Source: Caldifarciminota bacterium (GTDB lineage Bacteria > WOR-3 > Hydrothermia > WGAB01). From it: 12,309 nucleotides of DNA. The stretch spans positions 1-12,309 of the forward strand of contig WGAB01000205.1 of assembly GCA_015489295.1 (NCBI GenBank), given 5' to 3'. Each line of letters opens with the position of its first letter. Position 1 is the first letter of the stretch. Shown here one piece after another: positions 1 to 7,076 of the stretch. The notes beneath the pieces were generated by a model, which was given only the letters and a program-made list of their open reading frames with translations, was not told the origin of the DNA and did not search any database. The position numbers and the translations under genes were made by a program.

Positions 1-731
1 ATTTCCAGCACCTCGGCCACCTTGCGGGCGGTGATGGGCAGATAGGCCGGCTCGTTGCGCCCTCCCTTGTACTCGCCGGGGGCCAGGTACGGCGCATCGG
101 TTTCGATCAGGAGCCGGTCCAGGGGCGTCTGGCGCAGGGCCTTTTCCAGTTTGCGGGAACCGTAGGTCAGGAACCCGGAGTACGAGATGTAAAACCCCAT
201 TTCCAGCGCCTGCCGGGCCTCCCGGGGGCCGCCGGAAAAGCAGTGGAACACGCCTGCCACCCCGGGAAAGGCGGCCAGTTCCTCAAACATGTCGGGAAAG
301 GCCTTGCGGATGTGCAGGCTGACCGGAAGGTCCAGGTCCCGGGCCAGGTCCAGCTGGGCCCGGAGGGCCCGCTTCTGTTCCTCAGGGGTGGAATGGTGAT
401 AGTGGTAATCCAGCCCGATCTCGCCGATGGCCACCACCCGCTCGTGCTGGGCCAGGGTTCGCAGTTCGGCAAGGAGCTCGGTAGAAAAGGCGTGGGCCTC
501 GTGGGGATGGAGCCCTACGGCGGCGAAGGTCCAGGGAAGGGTTTCGGCCAGTTCCACAGCCCGGCGCGAGGATTCCAGGTTGTAACCCACCACCAGAAAC
601 CCCTTGACGCCGGCCTCCAAGGCCCGGGCCACCACCAGTTCCAGTTCCCCCTCAAAGGCGGGGTCGTTCAGGTGGTTGTGCGAGTCAAAAAACTTAGGCT
701 TCCCTGGGTTCCGGGGCGTAGGTGGGCTCAC
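1..731 (-). CDS. tatD: TatD family metal-dependent hydrolase/DNase (3' end outside window)
   Basis: The protein belongs to the TatD (YcfH/YjjV) family of cytoplasmic TIM-barrel metallohydrolases, linked to 3'-5' DNase activity and DNA repair. 243 residues are visible; the family is usually about 255-265 long, so only a short C-terminal piece is missing at the left edge. The usual metal-binding motifs are present: SHNH (H18, H20), GEIGLD (E104), SLHIR (H140), HCFSG (H163) and ETDAPYLAP (D212). No ATG lies in the frame upstream of the first motif. I chose the GTG at 731-729, which follows GGAGA at a normal distance and gives a 15-residue leader before DSHNH. This start overlaps the end of the bactofilin gene by 38 nt, so the two are probably co-translated. 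Family assignment is very secure; the exact start is less so, and the true cellular substrate cannot be read from sequence. Confidence 0.93.
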   Translation of the reverse strand, partial: MSPPTPRNPGKPKFFDSHNHLNDPAFEGELELVVARALEAGVKGFLVVGYNLESSRRAVELAETLPWTFAAVGLHPHEAHAFSTELLAELRTLAQHERVVAIGEIGLDYHYHHSTPEEQKRALRAQLDLARDLDLPVSLHIRKAFPDMFEELAAFPGVAGVFHCFSGGPREARQALEMGFYISYSGFLTYGSRKLEKALRQTPLDRLLIETDAPYLAPGEYKGGRNEPAYLPITARKVAEVLE

Positions 732-1143
732 CGGTCTCTCCGGGTTCCATCAGGAAGTTGGCGGAACGCTGGGACTTCTTCTTGCTCATGTAGCAGGTGC
801 CGTCAAAGGTCACGCCGTCGTGAACGATCAGGCCCTTGCACTCCACCTCGCCTTCAAAGCGTGCGTTGGCCTGGAACTCCACCTTCTCCTCCACATAGAG
901 TTCGCCCTTTACATGGCCGTTCACGATGGCGTTCTTGGCGTGGATCTCGCCTTCCACCTGGCCGCTTTCGCCCACGGTGAGGTTGCCGTCCACCTGGATC
1001 TTGCCCTTGAAGTGCCCCTCAATGCGGGCATCACCCTGCACCTTGAGGGTGCCCTCCATGTACGCGCCGGTACCCAGAATGGTTTCCACGGATGTCATGA
1101 TGCGCGTATCCTCGTTTTGCAGGCCCTCCGGGCGTTCCATCAT
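694..1143 (-). CDS. Bactofilin family polymer-forming cytoskeletal protein
   Basis: A 149-residue bactofilin (DUF583). Residues about 19-118 form the right-handed beta-helix core, seen as repeated short strands rich in glycine and alternating hydrophobics: ILGTGAYMEGTLKVQGDARI, then GHFKGKIQVDGNLTVG, GQVEGEIHAKNAIVNG and so on. The tails are polar and low-complexity (KKKSQRS, then a Pro/Glu-rich end), as is usual in the family. Bactofilins polymerise without nucleotides into membrane-associated filaments that position cell-wall enzymes and affect shape. The ATG at 1143 overlaps the TGA of the porU-like gene (ATGA), pointing to translational coupling. An ATG directly after it, or M16 (preceded by GAGGA), are alternative starts that leave the core intact. 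The partner protein is unknown; no LytM/M23 peptidase, a common neighbour, lies in the window. Confidence 0.93.
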   Translation of the reverse strand: MMERPEGLQNEDTRIMTSVETILGTGAYMEGTLKVQGDARIEGHFKGKIQVDGNLTVGESGQVEGEIHAKNAIVNGHVKGELYVEEKVEFQANARFEGEVECKGLIVHDGVTFDGTCYMSKKKSQRSANFLMEPGETGEPTYAPEPREA

Positions 1144-4100
1144 CGTAAAATCAGGAGCTTTTCAATGCGGGAAACGGCTTCGCCGCCGCTTTCGGCCACC
1201 ACTTTGAAATAATACAGGCCGTTGGCCGGGATGTCACCCGCATCGTCGCGGCCGTCCCAAACGATGTCGTTGAATCCCTCGGTGCCCGAGGTTTCGGTGG
1301 ACCACACCAGGCGCCCGGTAACCGTATAGACCTTCACCTGCACCCGATCGGCGTTCTGGGTGAGGAAGAAGGTGAAGTGCACCGGGCCCTGGCCCCGCCA
1401 CGGGTTGGGATAGGCCAGCAGGTTCTGCAGCACCAGCCGGGTTGCGGGGACGAACACCACCACTTCCTTCTGGGACCGGTGGCGCAGCGGGTCCACCACA
1501 TCGCCGAGCACGAGGTTGTCGTAGGCCACCACCCGCAAACGGTGATAGCCAGCCTGGTCAAAGGTCACCGGCACCACGGCCCGCCCCCGGGTGGCCGAGC
1601 CGTCCACATAGTAAAACAGCGGTGTCAGGTCCATCGCCCGCCGGGTTTCCTCATCCATCACCAGCATCAGGCCGAGTTCGCCGGTGGGCAGGGTATCGGG
1701 ACCCAGGTACACCCCGTGTTCGTCGGAAACCTCCACCTCCAAGAAGAAGCTCGCCGGAACCGTGGCCGAATCCCGGAGTTCCTGGCCGCTCCACAGGAAC
1801 CGAATCCGGGGGCCGCCCGAGTCCTGGGGCAGCAGGGCCGGCACCAGGATCAGGCTGTCCTGGAGCCCGACCAAACCGGCCGGCGTTTCAACGCTGGCCT
1901 CCGCCCGATAGGCCAGCACCCGGGCCGGCGCCATCGTGTCGGCCACGAAGGGGGCCATTAAGGTCGCCGTGGGCGGCTCACCGGCCGTCCATCCCCGGTA
2001 GTAGAGGTCACCGGGATGCACATAGGAGAGCACACTGCCGCCGCAGGATACATAGGTCCGCGCTTGATCGGCGTGGTATCCAAACACCAGGGGCTGGCCT
2101 GCGGTGCCGCCCTGTACCTCCACATCGTAAAAGTGGTAGGCCTGGAGCGTATCCGTGGGGGGTGAAAGGGTTACCGTGAGGTCCTCAGAGGGGCGCTGGA
2201 GCGGCACCGTTGGATCGCCCAGAAGGGCGTAAAACCGGTTGTTTTTGCCATACTCCAGAAGCTCGCCCAGGGGATGGGGCTGCCCGTCCAGGGCCAGGCC
2301 CATCATGGCCCGGGCATAAGCCGCGTTGGAACTGGCATAGGACACAGTGGTGGCGGAAATCGTGGCGATGCCGCCATGGGCCACGGCCAGATACTCGCCC
2401 AGTACATGGACCGGGTCTACCCGATCGTAGGCTCCGGTTTTGCAGGAGGCAATGATCACGAGAGGGTTCTTTCGGCCAGCGTTCACCCGTGAGAAGGCTT
2501 CCAGTGAGAAGATCGATTCGTGGAACAGTTGAGCGGGGTTGCCGTGGCCGAACACGTTGAAGATCAGCGAGCCCTGGTTTAGATCCCGCAGGAACAGCTC
2601 CCGCCCTACCAGCGGCCGCACCTCGTGGGGATACTCAATCAGGTACAGGGTACGGGTTTCCACACTCCGGGGAACCACCTCGCGGTAGAGCTCGTCGCTG
2701 TCCCGGGTGTGCAAGAGCTCGTTGTGGCACTGATCTTCCCAGTAGTCATCGTCAGCCACCAGCACGACCCGGTTTCGCCAGGGGCCGTTAGCCTCACCCC
2801 GCTCGTAGGCCAGGATCTTGTCGATGACATCGCTCAGTTCCTGGCGGTTCCGAACAGGCAGGCGGCCTACCAGAACCTCGCTGAACCGGTCGCCGGTAAA
2901 CTCGCCGTAGTAGCCGTCCCAGGCCCCCATCTGCTGCGTTTCGTTGAGTTGCAAGGTATAGTAGGGCTCATAGGGCGGGATCAGGTTGCCCCCGGCGCCC
3001 AGGAGATTCCGGTAATCGTAGGTGCCGTCGCCCACGAGCAGCAGATAGGTGGGGGCTGGCGCGGGTGCATTCAGGTAGGCGTACTTCACAAAGTAATGCA
3101 GGGCCACGGGATCGCGCATGCCGTAGCCGAACTCCTGGAACACATCCTCTATGGCCACGGTGCGAATCCGGCCGCCGGTACGCTGCCACCGGCCGCTGGT
3201 CTCATCCCAGAGGTACAGGTTCTGGCGCTTCCACTGGATCAGGGGTTCCAGGGTGGACAGGAAGTCGCGGGGCGCCACGATCAGCAGGTCCGCCCCTTCG
3301 GTCCACTGGCGCAGGGTAAAGGTGGTACGCCAGGTCATTATAGGGGGCCGGTGCACCGAGGCCACCGGCACGTAGGCGGCCGTGGTGGCGGTGGTGCGAA
3401 TCCCCACGGCCGTATCGCCCAGGGCCAGGGGCCGGTAGAACCGCGGTGTCAGTTCTCCCTGGCCCGGCACCTGTTCCACCACCCACCGTGCGTGGGACAG
3501 GCCGAAGGCAAGGTCCAGAAACCCGGAAGACCCGGTGGCGTTCAGGAACAGGGGATGGTCCGGATGGGCTTGCCGCGTGGGGTACGCGAGCTCAACGTAG
3601 TCCAGGTACGCGAAGTCCGAAACCCCCTGATTGTCGGCCGCCCGCAGCACCAGTTTCAGGGTGTTGTGAGGGCTCAGGGGCACCGGGGCTTCCAACAGGC
3701 GTGCCTGGATACCCGAAAAACTCACCTGCTGCAGCAGGCTGTCGTTAAACCACAGTTCCACGATGCGATCGGCTTCAAACCCACCGATGACCTGGCACCG
3801 GAGCACACCCTGGGCCCCGGGCACGGGGGCCGGATCCAGGTCCACGGACAACGTGAGCTCGGTAAAGGAGGCGCCCTGATTGCGGATCAGGGCTTCTCCC
3901 TGCCACCACAGGCCCTTTTTGGCGATGTTGATGAGGTCTTTCTCGTGGCGATACCAGGCGGTAAGGGGTTCGGAATACAGGTAGTCGCCGAACTCGGTGA
4001 CCCTTTGCTCTTCCATTACCTGGGCCGGTTCCTGGGACCCCAGGGCGAGCCAGAACACCAGGGTGTCGGCGTAGGGGTTGCGGTAAAAGGACCAGGCGTC

Positions 4101-5090
4101 CTCGTTCCATCGGTACAGGGCCACGCCGGGGTTGTAGAAGAACAGGGTATCGCCGGGGCCGAACACGCCGTCGTCACCGTCCTTGAGCAGGAAGGCCACA
4201 GGGCGGAACGCTGGCACCAGGGAATCGGCCATGCGCGGAGGCAGGGTGTCGGGCCCCAGGGAAAACAGGTTTAGGCCCGCCGACTCAAAGGGGCCGGGGA
4301 CACCGGTGGCCAGCAGGTCTTCATAGGTCACGGCATAGACGCCGGGCTCGGTCAGAGGAATCCGGATCCAGGCCGAGGCCGTGGCAAAGGGGTCCTGCTG
4401 TAAAGCCGGTGTACGGGCAGGCCTTGCCTGGCTCACAAGCCAGGCCCGCACCTGTTCGGGGTTGATCACCGTACGTTCGTGGATCTCCTGGAAGGGATCG
4501 GTGCCCTGATAGGGCACCTCCCGGCGGCTCAACTCGGGATCGGCCTCAAAGGCGATCTCCACCCGGATCCTGCGGGCCACCCGCAGGCCGGAGGGGGTCC
4601 AGCGCACCGGCGTCACAGGCAGAATTCCGTACTTGAGGTGCCGGCGAAGGGCGGTTTCCGGCGGCCGGGCCCAGGCATCGGGGAACTCCCGGGGCTCCGG
4701 CGGCGGGCCCGGCTGGGGGCTCAGGCCGTCTTCTCCGAAGCCGCCGTAAGTGAAGATGCGGCCGTGGACCGGCACCCGCTCCTCCTGGAGCACCTCCAGC
4801 CGGCGCAGCACTGGCCGACGGCCCGGCGGCACCGCAAAGGGCACCTCATACCGGGGCAACAGGGGATCACCGATCCTGAAGGACACCGGGGCATCGCCCA
4901 CCCCCACCTTCAGGTAGGTTTCCCCCTGGAACCGCAGGCGCTCGGTATCCAGCTGGGTCAGGTGGAACACAAAGGAAATGCCCTGTTCTGTGGATCGCAC
5001 CTGCTCCACCGTGGCCTCGGGTACAGGCCAGGCCTGCAGGGTGCCGGTGAAAAGACCGAGGACCAGGAGCCCGAGGACCGCCCTATTCAT
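1140..5090 (-). CDS. porU: PorU-like type IX secretion sortase, C25 (gingipain) family cysteine peptidase
   Basis: A 1316-residue exported protein. It starts MNRAVLGLLVLGLF with a Sec signal peptide, probably cleaved after LQA (residue 20). Residues about 25-510 are beta-rich prodomain-like modules. Residues about 600-965 are the peptidase C25 domain: LLVGDGTYDYRN (684-695), a GRLPV segment (742-746), then the catalytic His in FGHGNP (H849) and Cys in ASCKTG (C883), with spacing close to the gingipain His/Cys dyad. Ig-like segments follow, and residues about 1226-1316 form a FlgD/T9SS-sorting-type C-terminal domain (AYPNPW ... WDGRDDAG ... NGLYYFKV). Length and layout fit PorU, the surface sortase that cleaves C-terminal signals from T9SS cargo and attaches anionic LPS; the alternative is a surface C25 protease that is itself cargo. 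The ATG at 5090 is preferred over an in-frame ATG at 5264, because it follows GGAGGAGG by 9 nt, begins a signal peptide and leaves room for the upstream Trm112-like gene. Confidence 0.85.
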   Translation of the reverse strand: MNRAVLGLLVLGLFTGTLQAWPVPEATVEQVRSTEQGISFVFHLTQLDTERLRFQGETYLKVGVGDAPVSFRIGDPLLPRYEVPFAVPPGRRPVLRRLEVLQEERVPVHGRIFTYGGFGEDGLSPQPGPPPEPREFPDAWARPPETALRRHLKYGILPVTPVRWTPSGLRVARRIRVEIAFEADPELSRREVPYQGTDPFQEIHERTVINPEQVRAWLVSQARPARTPALQQDPFATASAWIRIPLTEPGVYAVTYEDLLATGVPGPFESAGLNLFSLGPDTLPPRMADSLVPAFRPVAFLLKDGDDGVFGPGDTLFFYNPGVALYRWNEDAWSFYRNPYADTLVFWLALGSQEPAQVMEEQRVTEFGDYLYSEPLTAWYRHEKDLINIAKKGLWWQGEALIRNQGASFTELTLSVDLDPAPVPGAQGVLRCQVIGGFEADRIVELWFNDSLLQQVSFSGIQARLLEAPVPLSPHNTLKLVLRAADNQGVSDFAYLDYVELAYPTRQAHPDHPLFLNATGSSGFLDLAFGLSHARWVVEQVPGQGELTPRFYRPLALGDTAVGIRTTATTAAYVPVASVHRPPIMTWRTTFTLRQWTEGADLLIVAPRDFLSTLEPLIQWKRQNLYLWDETSGRWQRTGGRIRTVAIEDVFQEFGYGMRDPVALHYFVKYAYLNAPAPAPTYLLLVGDGTYDYRNLLGAGGNLIPPYEPYYTLQLNETQQMGAWDGYYGEFTGDRFSEVLVGRLPVRNRQELSDVIDKILAYERGEANGPWRNRVVLVADDDYWEDQCHNELLHTRDSDELYREVVPRSVETRTLYLIEYPHEVRPLVGRELFLRDLNQGSLIFNVFGHGNPAQLFHESIFSLEAFSRVNAGRKNPLVIIASCKTGAYDRVDPVHVLGEYLAVAHGGIATISATTVSYASSNAAYARAMMGLALDGQPHPLGELLEYGKNNRFYALLGDPTVPLQRPSEDLTVTLSPPTDTLQAYHFYDVEVQGGTAGQPLVFGYHADQARTYVSCGGSVLSYVHPGDLYYRGWTAGEPPTATLMAPFVADTMAPARVLAYRAEASVETPAGLVGLQDSLILVPALLPQDSGGPRIRFLWSGQELRDSATVPASFFLEVEVSDEHGVYLGPDTLPTGELGLMLVMDEETRRAMDLTPLFYYVDGSATRGRAVVPVTFDQAGYHRLRVVAYDNLVLGDVVDPLRHRSQKEVVVFVPATRLVLQNLLAYPNPWRGQGPVHFTFFLTQNADRVQVKVYTVTGRLVWSTETSGTEGFNDIVWDGRDDAGDIPANGLYYFKVVAESGGEAVSRIEKLLILR

Positions 5091-5253
5091 ACTTCTTCGC
5101 CTCCTCCAGGAGCAACACCGGGATGCCCTCGCGGATCGGATACTCCAGTTTGCACCGAGGGCAGCGCAGCACTTCACGCTCCGGATCGTATTCCAGCGGC
5201 CCGTGGCATTTCGGGCACGCCAGCAGTTCCACGAGTTTCGGGTCCAAGGCCAT
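5083..5253 (-). CDS. Trm112-like zinc-ribbon protein (YcaR/UPF0434 type)
   Basis: A small 56-residue protein, starting MALDPKLVELLACPKCHGPL and ending LLLEEAKKYE. It has the full Trm112/YcaR pattern: an N-terminal LVELLACPKC, a second pair CPRC (C13, C16, C31, C34 for zinc), then LEYPIREGIPVLL, the family's conserved tail. In eukaryotes and archaea Trm112 is an activating partner of methyltransferases; bacterial relatives are little characterised and often sit beside envelope-sugar genes. The ATG at 5253 has an excellent Shine-Dalgarno (GGAGGTGA, 7 nt away). It overlaps the next gene by 8 nt (ATGAATAG) and lies 31 nt after the glycosyltransferase gene. It is shorter than many gene-caller thresholds and is easily lost under a longer frame. 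The family call is secure; the molecular partner is unknown. Confidence 0.93.
   Translation of the reverse strand: MALDPKLVELLACPKCHGPLEYDPEREVLRCPRCKLEYPIREGIPVLLLEEAKKYE
5100..5107 (-). promoter_or_regulatory. Ribosome binding site that fixes the porU-like start
   Basis: GGAGGAGG on the minus strand, 9 nt upstream of the ATG at 5090. It lies inside the last codons of the Trm112-like gene (Leu-Glu-Glu-Ala), so the two genes are probably translationally coupled. It argues against the upstream ATG at 5264, which would add 58 residues rich in Arg, Cys, Trp and Ser that are simply the shadow of the Trm112-like gene. Confidence 0.7.
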
Positions 5254-5260
5254 GACCCAA

Positions 5261-5268
5261 TCACCTCC
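5261..5268 (-). promoter_or_regulatory. Strong ribosome binding site for the Trm112-like gene
   Basis: GGAGGTGA on the minus strand, 7 nt before the ATG at 5253. It is one of the best Shine-Dalgarno matches in the window and lies in the 31-nt gap after the glycosyltransferase stop. It supports the small zinc protein as a real, independently initiated gene. No promoter or terminator is visible in the gap. Confidence 0.75.
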
Positions 5269-5284
5269 CGAGTTTCTTAGTGTT

Positions 5285-5986
5285 CTACCGCACGAACCGA
5301 TAGCGCACCAACGTGTACACGGCCTGCAATCCGTCCCTCACTCCGATTTTTTTGCCCTCGCTGCGGTTGCGCCCTCGGTACCGGATGGGCACCTCCCGGA
5401 TGGGGATCCCCTGGCGGAGGATCTTGGCGGTAATTTCGGGCTCCATATCAAAGCGATTGGCCCGAATTTGAAGGGAAAGATAAAGGTCTCTCGGCATCAT
5501 TTTGTAACAGGTTTCCATGTCGGTTACCCTCTTACCATACAGCACACTGGTCAACAAACTCAAGACCCGATTGGCAATCTTACTGGAAATCAGGAACTCC
5601 CCGCCACCCAGAAAGCGGCTGCCGTACACCACCTGCGCCCGGCCCTGTTCAATTTCCTGATACAGCCGGGCCAGGTCCTGGGGGTCGTATTCCAGGTCGG
5701 CATCCTGGATCACCACATACTCGCCCCGGGCCTCCAGTACACCCCGGCGCACTGCGCCGCCCTTGCCGGTGTTCCGCTCCTGGAGGATCACGCGGAACCG
5801 CCCGCCCTCCGCACCGTCCCAGCGACGCAGGATCTCACGGGTGCCGTCGGTGGAACCGTCGTCCACCACCACCACTTCGTAGGAGGGCAGCGGGAGCTGC
5901 TGCAGGCGGCGGAGCACCTGCTCAATGCTCCGCTCCTCGTTGTAAACGGGCATTACGATGGAAAGCCGGGGTGTTGTTTGAGCCAT
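5285..5986 (-). CDS. Family 2 glycosyltransferase, dolichol-phosphate mannosyltransferase-like
   Basis: A 233-residue GT-A fold, GT2-family enzyme of the DPM1/DPG-synthase-like group. The core shows IVMPVYNEE (10-18), VVVDDGSTDGT (39-49) for nucleotide-sugar binding, NTGKGGAVRRG (72-82), the metal-binding QDADLEYDP (94-102), YGSRF (121-125), TDMETCYK (155-162) and the C-terminal NRFDMEPEI (177-185). No C-terminal membrane segment is present, so it is the short soluble form that acts at the inner face of the inner membrane, likely moving a sugar from a nucleotide donor to a polyprenyl phosphate. Donor and acceptor cannot be told from sequence. The ATG at 5986 follows GAGGTG and lies inside the end of the upstream phosphatase gene (34-nt overlap). 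The HAD sugar-phosphate phosphatase next door fits a role in envelope glycan synthesis. Confidence 0.93.
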   Translation of the reverse strand: MAQTTPRLSIVMPVYNEERSIEQVLRRLQQLPLPSYEVVVVDDGSTDGTREILRRWDGAEGGRFRVILQERNTGKGGAVRRGVLEARGEYVVIQDADLEYDPQDLARLYQEIEQGRAQVVYGSRFLGGGEFLISSKIANRVLSLLTSVLYGKRVTDMETCYKMMPRDLYLSLQIRANRFDMEPEITAKILRQGIPIREVPIRYRGRNRSEGKKIGVRDGLQAVYTLVRYRFVR

Positions 5987-6492
5987 TGGACCACCTCGGG
6001 GAGCCCCGGAAAGGACCCCACAATTTCCGGTGCATTATACAGGCCACAGGTTCCCACGCAAAAGCCCGGAAACCCGAGCCGCTGGGCGAAGGCCATGTCC
6101 GAGGCCCGGTCGCCCACCACGATGCCCCGGCACACCTCCGGGTGCCGCCGAAAGTACTGGAGCGCCAGGAAGGTACCGGGCTTGCGGCAGCCACAGCGTT
6201 CCGAAGGATGGTGGGGGCACACCAGGAACTCCAGGCCATAAACCCCTTCCTGCTGCAGCCGGAGGGCAAGCAGCCGGTGCACCCGGTGGAGCTGCGCCAG
6301 GGAAAGGTATCCCCGGGCCACGCCCGATTGGTTGGTGACCACCGCCAGTCGGAACCCCAGGCGTTGCAGTTCCCGAAGCGCCCGGGGAACGCCGGGGCGA
6401 AACCGGAGCTGATCGGGCCGGCTCAGGTAGTGCACGTCTTCAATGAGTACACCGTCCCGGTCCAGAAAGGCCACGGCCTGGCAGGGCTTCAC
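5953..6492 (-). CDS. gmhB: GmhB/HisB-N-type HAD phosphatase (probable heptose-bisphosphate phosphatase)
   Basis: A 179-residue HAD-IIIA phosphatase. Motif I is DRDGVL (nucleophile D11, acid/base D13), motif II is VVTNQSGVARG (51-61), motif III Lys is K104 in CRKPG, and motif IV is GDRASD (D128, D132). The zinc site is C92, H94, C100, C102 (CPHH ... CGC). This matches GmhB, which removes the 7-phosphate of D-glycero-manno-heptose 1,7-bisphosphate on the way to ADP-heptose for LPS core. However, the zinc loop is short, with the spacing I recall for the N-terminal histidinol-phosphatase domain of HisB, so substrate is open. It starts at GTG (6492) in a GTGA overlap with rdgB, and its end overlaps the glycosyltransferase start by 34 nt. 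The glycosyltransferase neighbour favours a sugar-phosphate role; no gmhA or hldE gene is in the window. Confidence 0.88.
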   Translation of the reverse strand: MKPCQAVAFLDRDGVLIEDVHYLSRPDQLRFRPGVPRALRELQRLGFRLAVVTNQSGVARGYLSLAQLHRVHRLLALRLQQEGVYGLEFLVCPHHPSERCGCRKPGTFLALQYFRRHPEVCRGIVVGDRASDMAFAQRLGFPGFCVGTCGLYNAPEIVGSFPGLPEVVQWLKQHPGFPS

Positions 6493-7076
6493 GGCAGCAT
6501 CCCGAGTTTCTGGAACAGGCGGCGGAGGGCGTGGTACCGGTGGCTTCGGCGGTTCTTCAGGGCCGGGGCCAGTTCGCCAAAGGTGCGGCCCAGGGGCGGA
6601 TACAGAAAGATGGGATCGTACCCGAAGCCCCGGCTTCCGCGGGCCTCCGGCGCAATCAGGCCCTGCACCTCGCCCCGGGCCCAGACCCGGCGTTCATCGT
6701 CCAGGTACACCGCGTAGCACACGAACCGCGCCCGCCGGGCCTCCTCGCCCCGCCCCTGGAGAAGGGCCAGCAGTTTGTTCAGGTTCTGCCGATGGTCTGT
6801 GGGGCTGCCGGCGAAGCGCGCGGAAAACAGGCCCGGTGCACCGTCCAGGCTTTCCACCACCAGCCCGGTGTCCTCGGCGATCACGGGCCGCCCCGTGGCC
6901 TGGTACACCTGGCGGGCCTTGATCCAGGCGTTCTCCAGGAAGGTCACGCCGGATTCCTCCACCTCCGGGGCCCGAGCCTGGAGCCGAAAGGCGTGGGCCA
7001 GTCCCAGAAGTTCCAGGATCTCCTGGATCTCGCGGAGTTTATGGGGATTGGTGGTGGCCAGGAACAGCGATTTCAC
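6489..7076 (-). CDS. rdgB: RdgB/HAM1 non-canonical purine NTP pyrophosphatase (XTP/dITP diphosphatase)
   Basis: A 195-residue cytoplasmic enzyme that hydrolyses dITP, ITP and XTP to monophosphate plus pyrophosphate, keeping deaminated purines out of nucleic acids. The family signatures are all present in order: ATTNPHK (7-13), EESGVTFLENAWIKA (40-54), AEDTGLVVESLDGAPG (67-82) with catalytic Asp D69, LFSARFAG (83-90), SRGFGYDPIF (148-157) and the terminal SHR (178-180). Length is typical. The start is GTG at 7076, overlapping the SPOR gene's TGA as GTGA; its own stop overlaps the next gene's GTG in the same way. Its place between a SPOR lipoprotein and a sugar phosphatase looks like operon packing rather than shared function. 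Confidence 0.96.
   Translation of the reverse strand: MKSLFLATTNPHKLREIQEILELLGLAHAFRLQARAPEVEESGVTFLENAWIKARQVYQATGRPVIAEDTGLVVESLDGAPGLFSARFAGSPTDHRQNLNKLLALLQGRGEEARRARFVCYAVYLDDERRVWARGEVQGLIAPEARGSRGFGYDPIFLYPPLGRTFGELAPALKNRRSHRYHALRRLFQKLGMLP

Noticed and set aside
604..1212. Plus-strand open frame antisense to bactofilin
   Set aside because: Its regular LHL/HLA pattern merely mirrors the beta-helix repeats of the bactofilin on the other strand.
2625..4274. Plus-strand open frame of 549 codons antisense to the porU-like gene
   Set aside because: The translation is a low-information run rich in G, H, Q, V and P with no recognisable motif, and it lies fully opposite a coherent peptidase. 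Long antisense frames are expected in GC-rich coding DNA.
5123..6241. Plus-strand open frame of 372 codons across Trm112, GT2 and gmhB
   Set aside because: It crosses three well-supported minus-strand genes with clear motifs, and its own product matches nothing I recognise.
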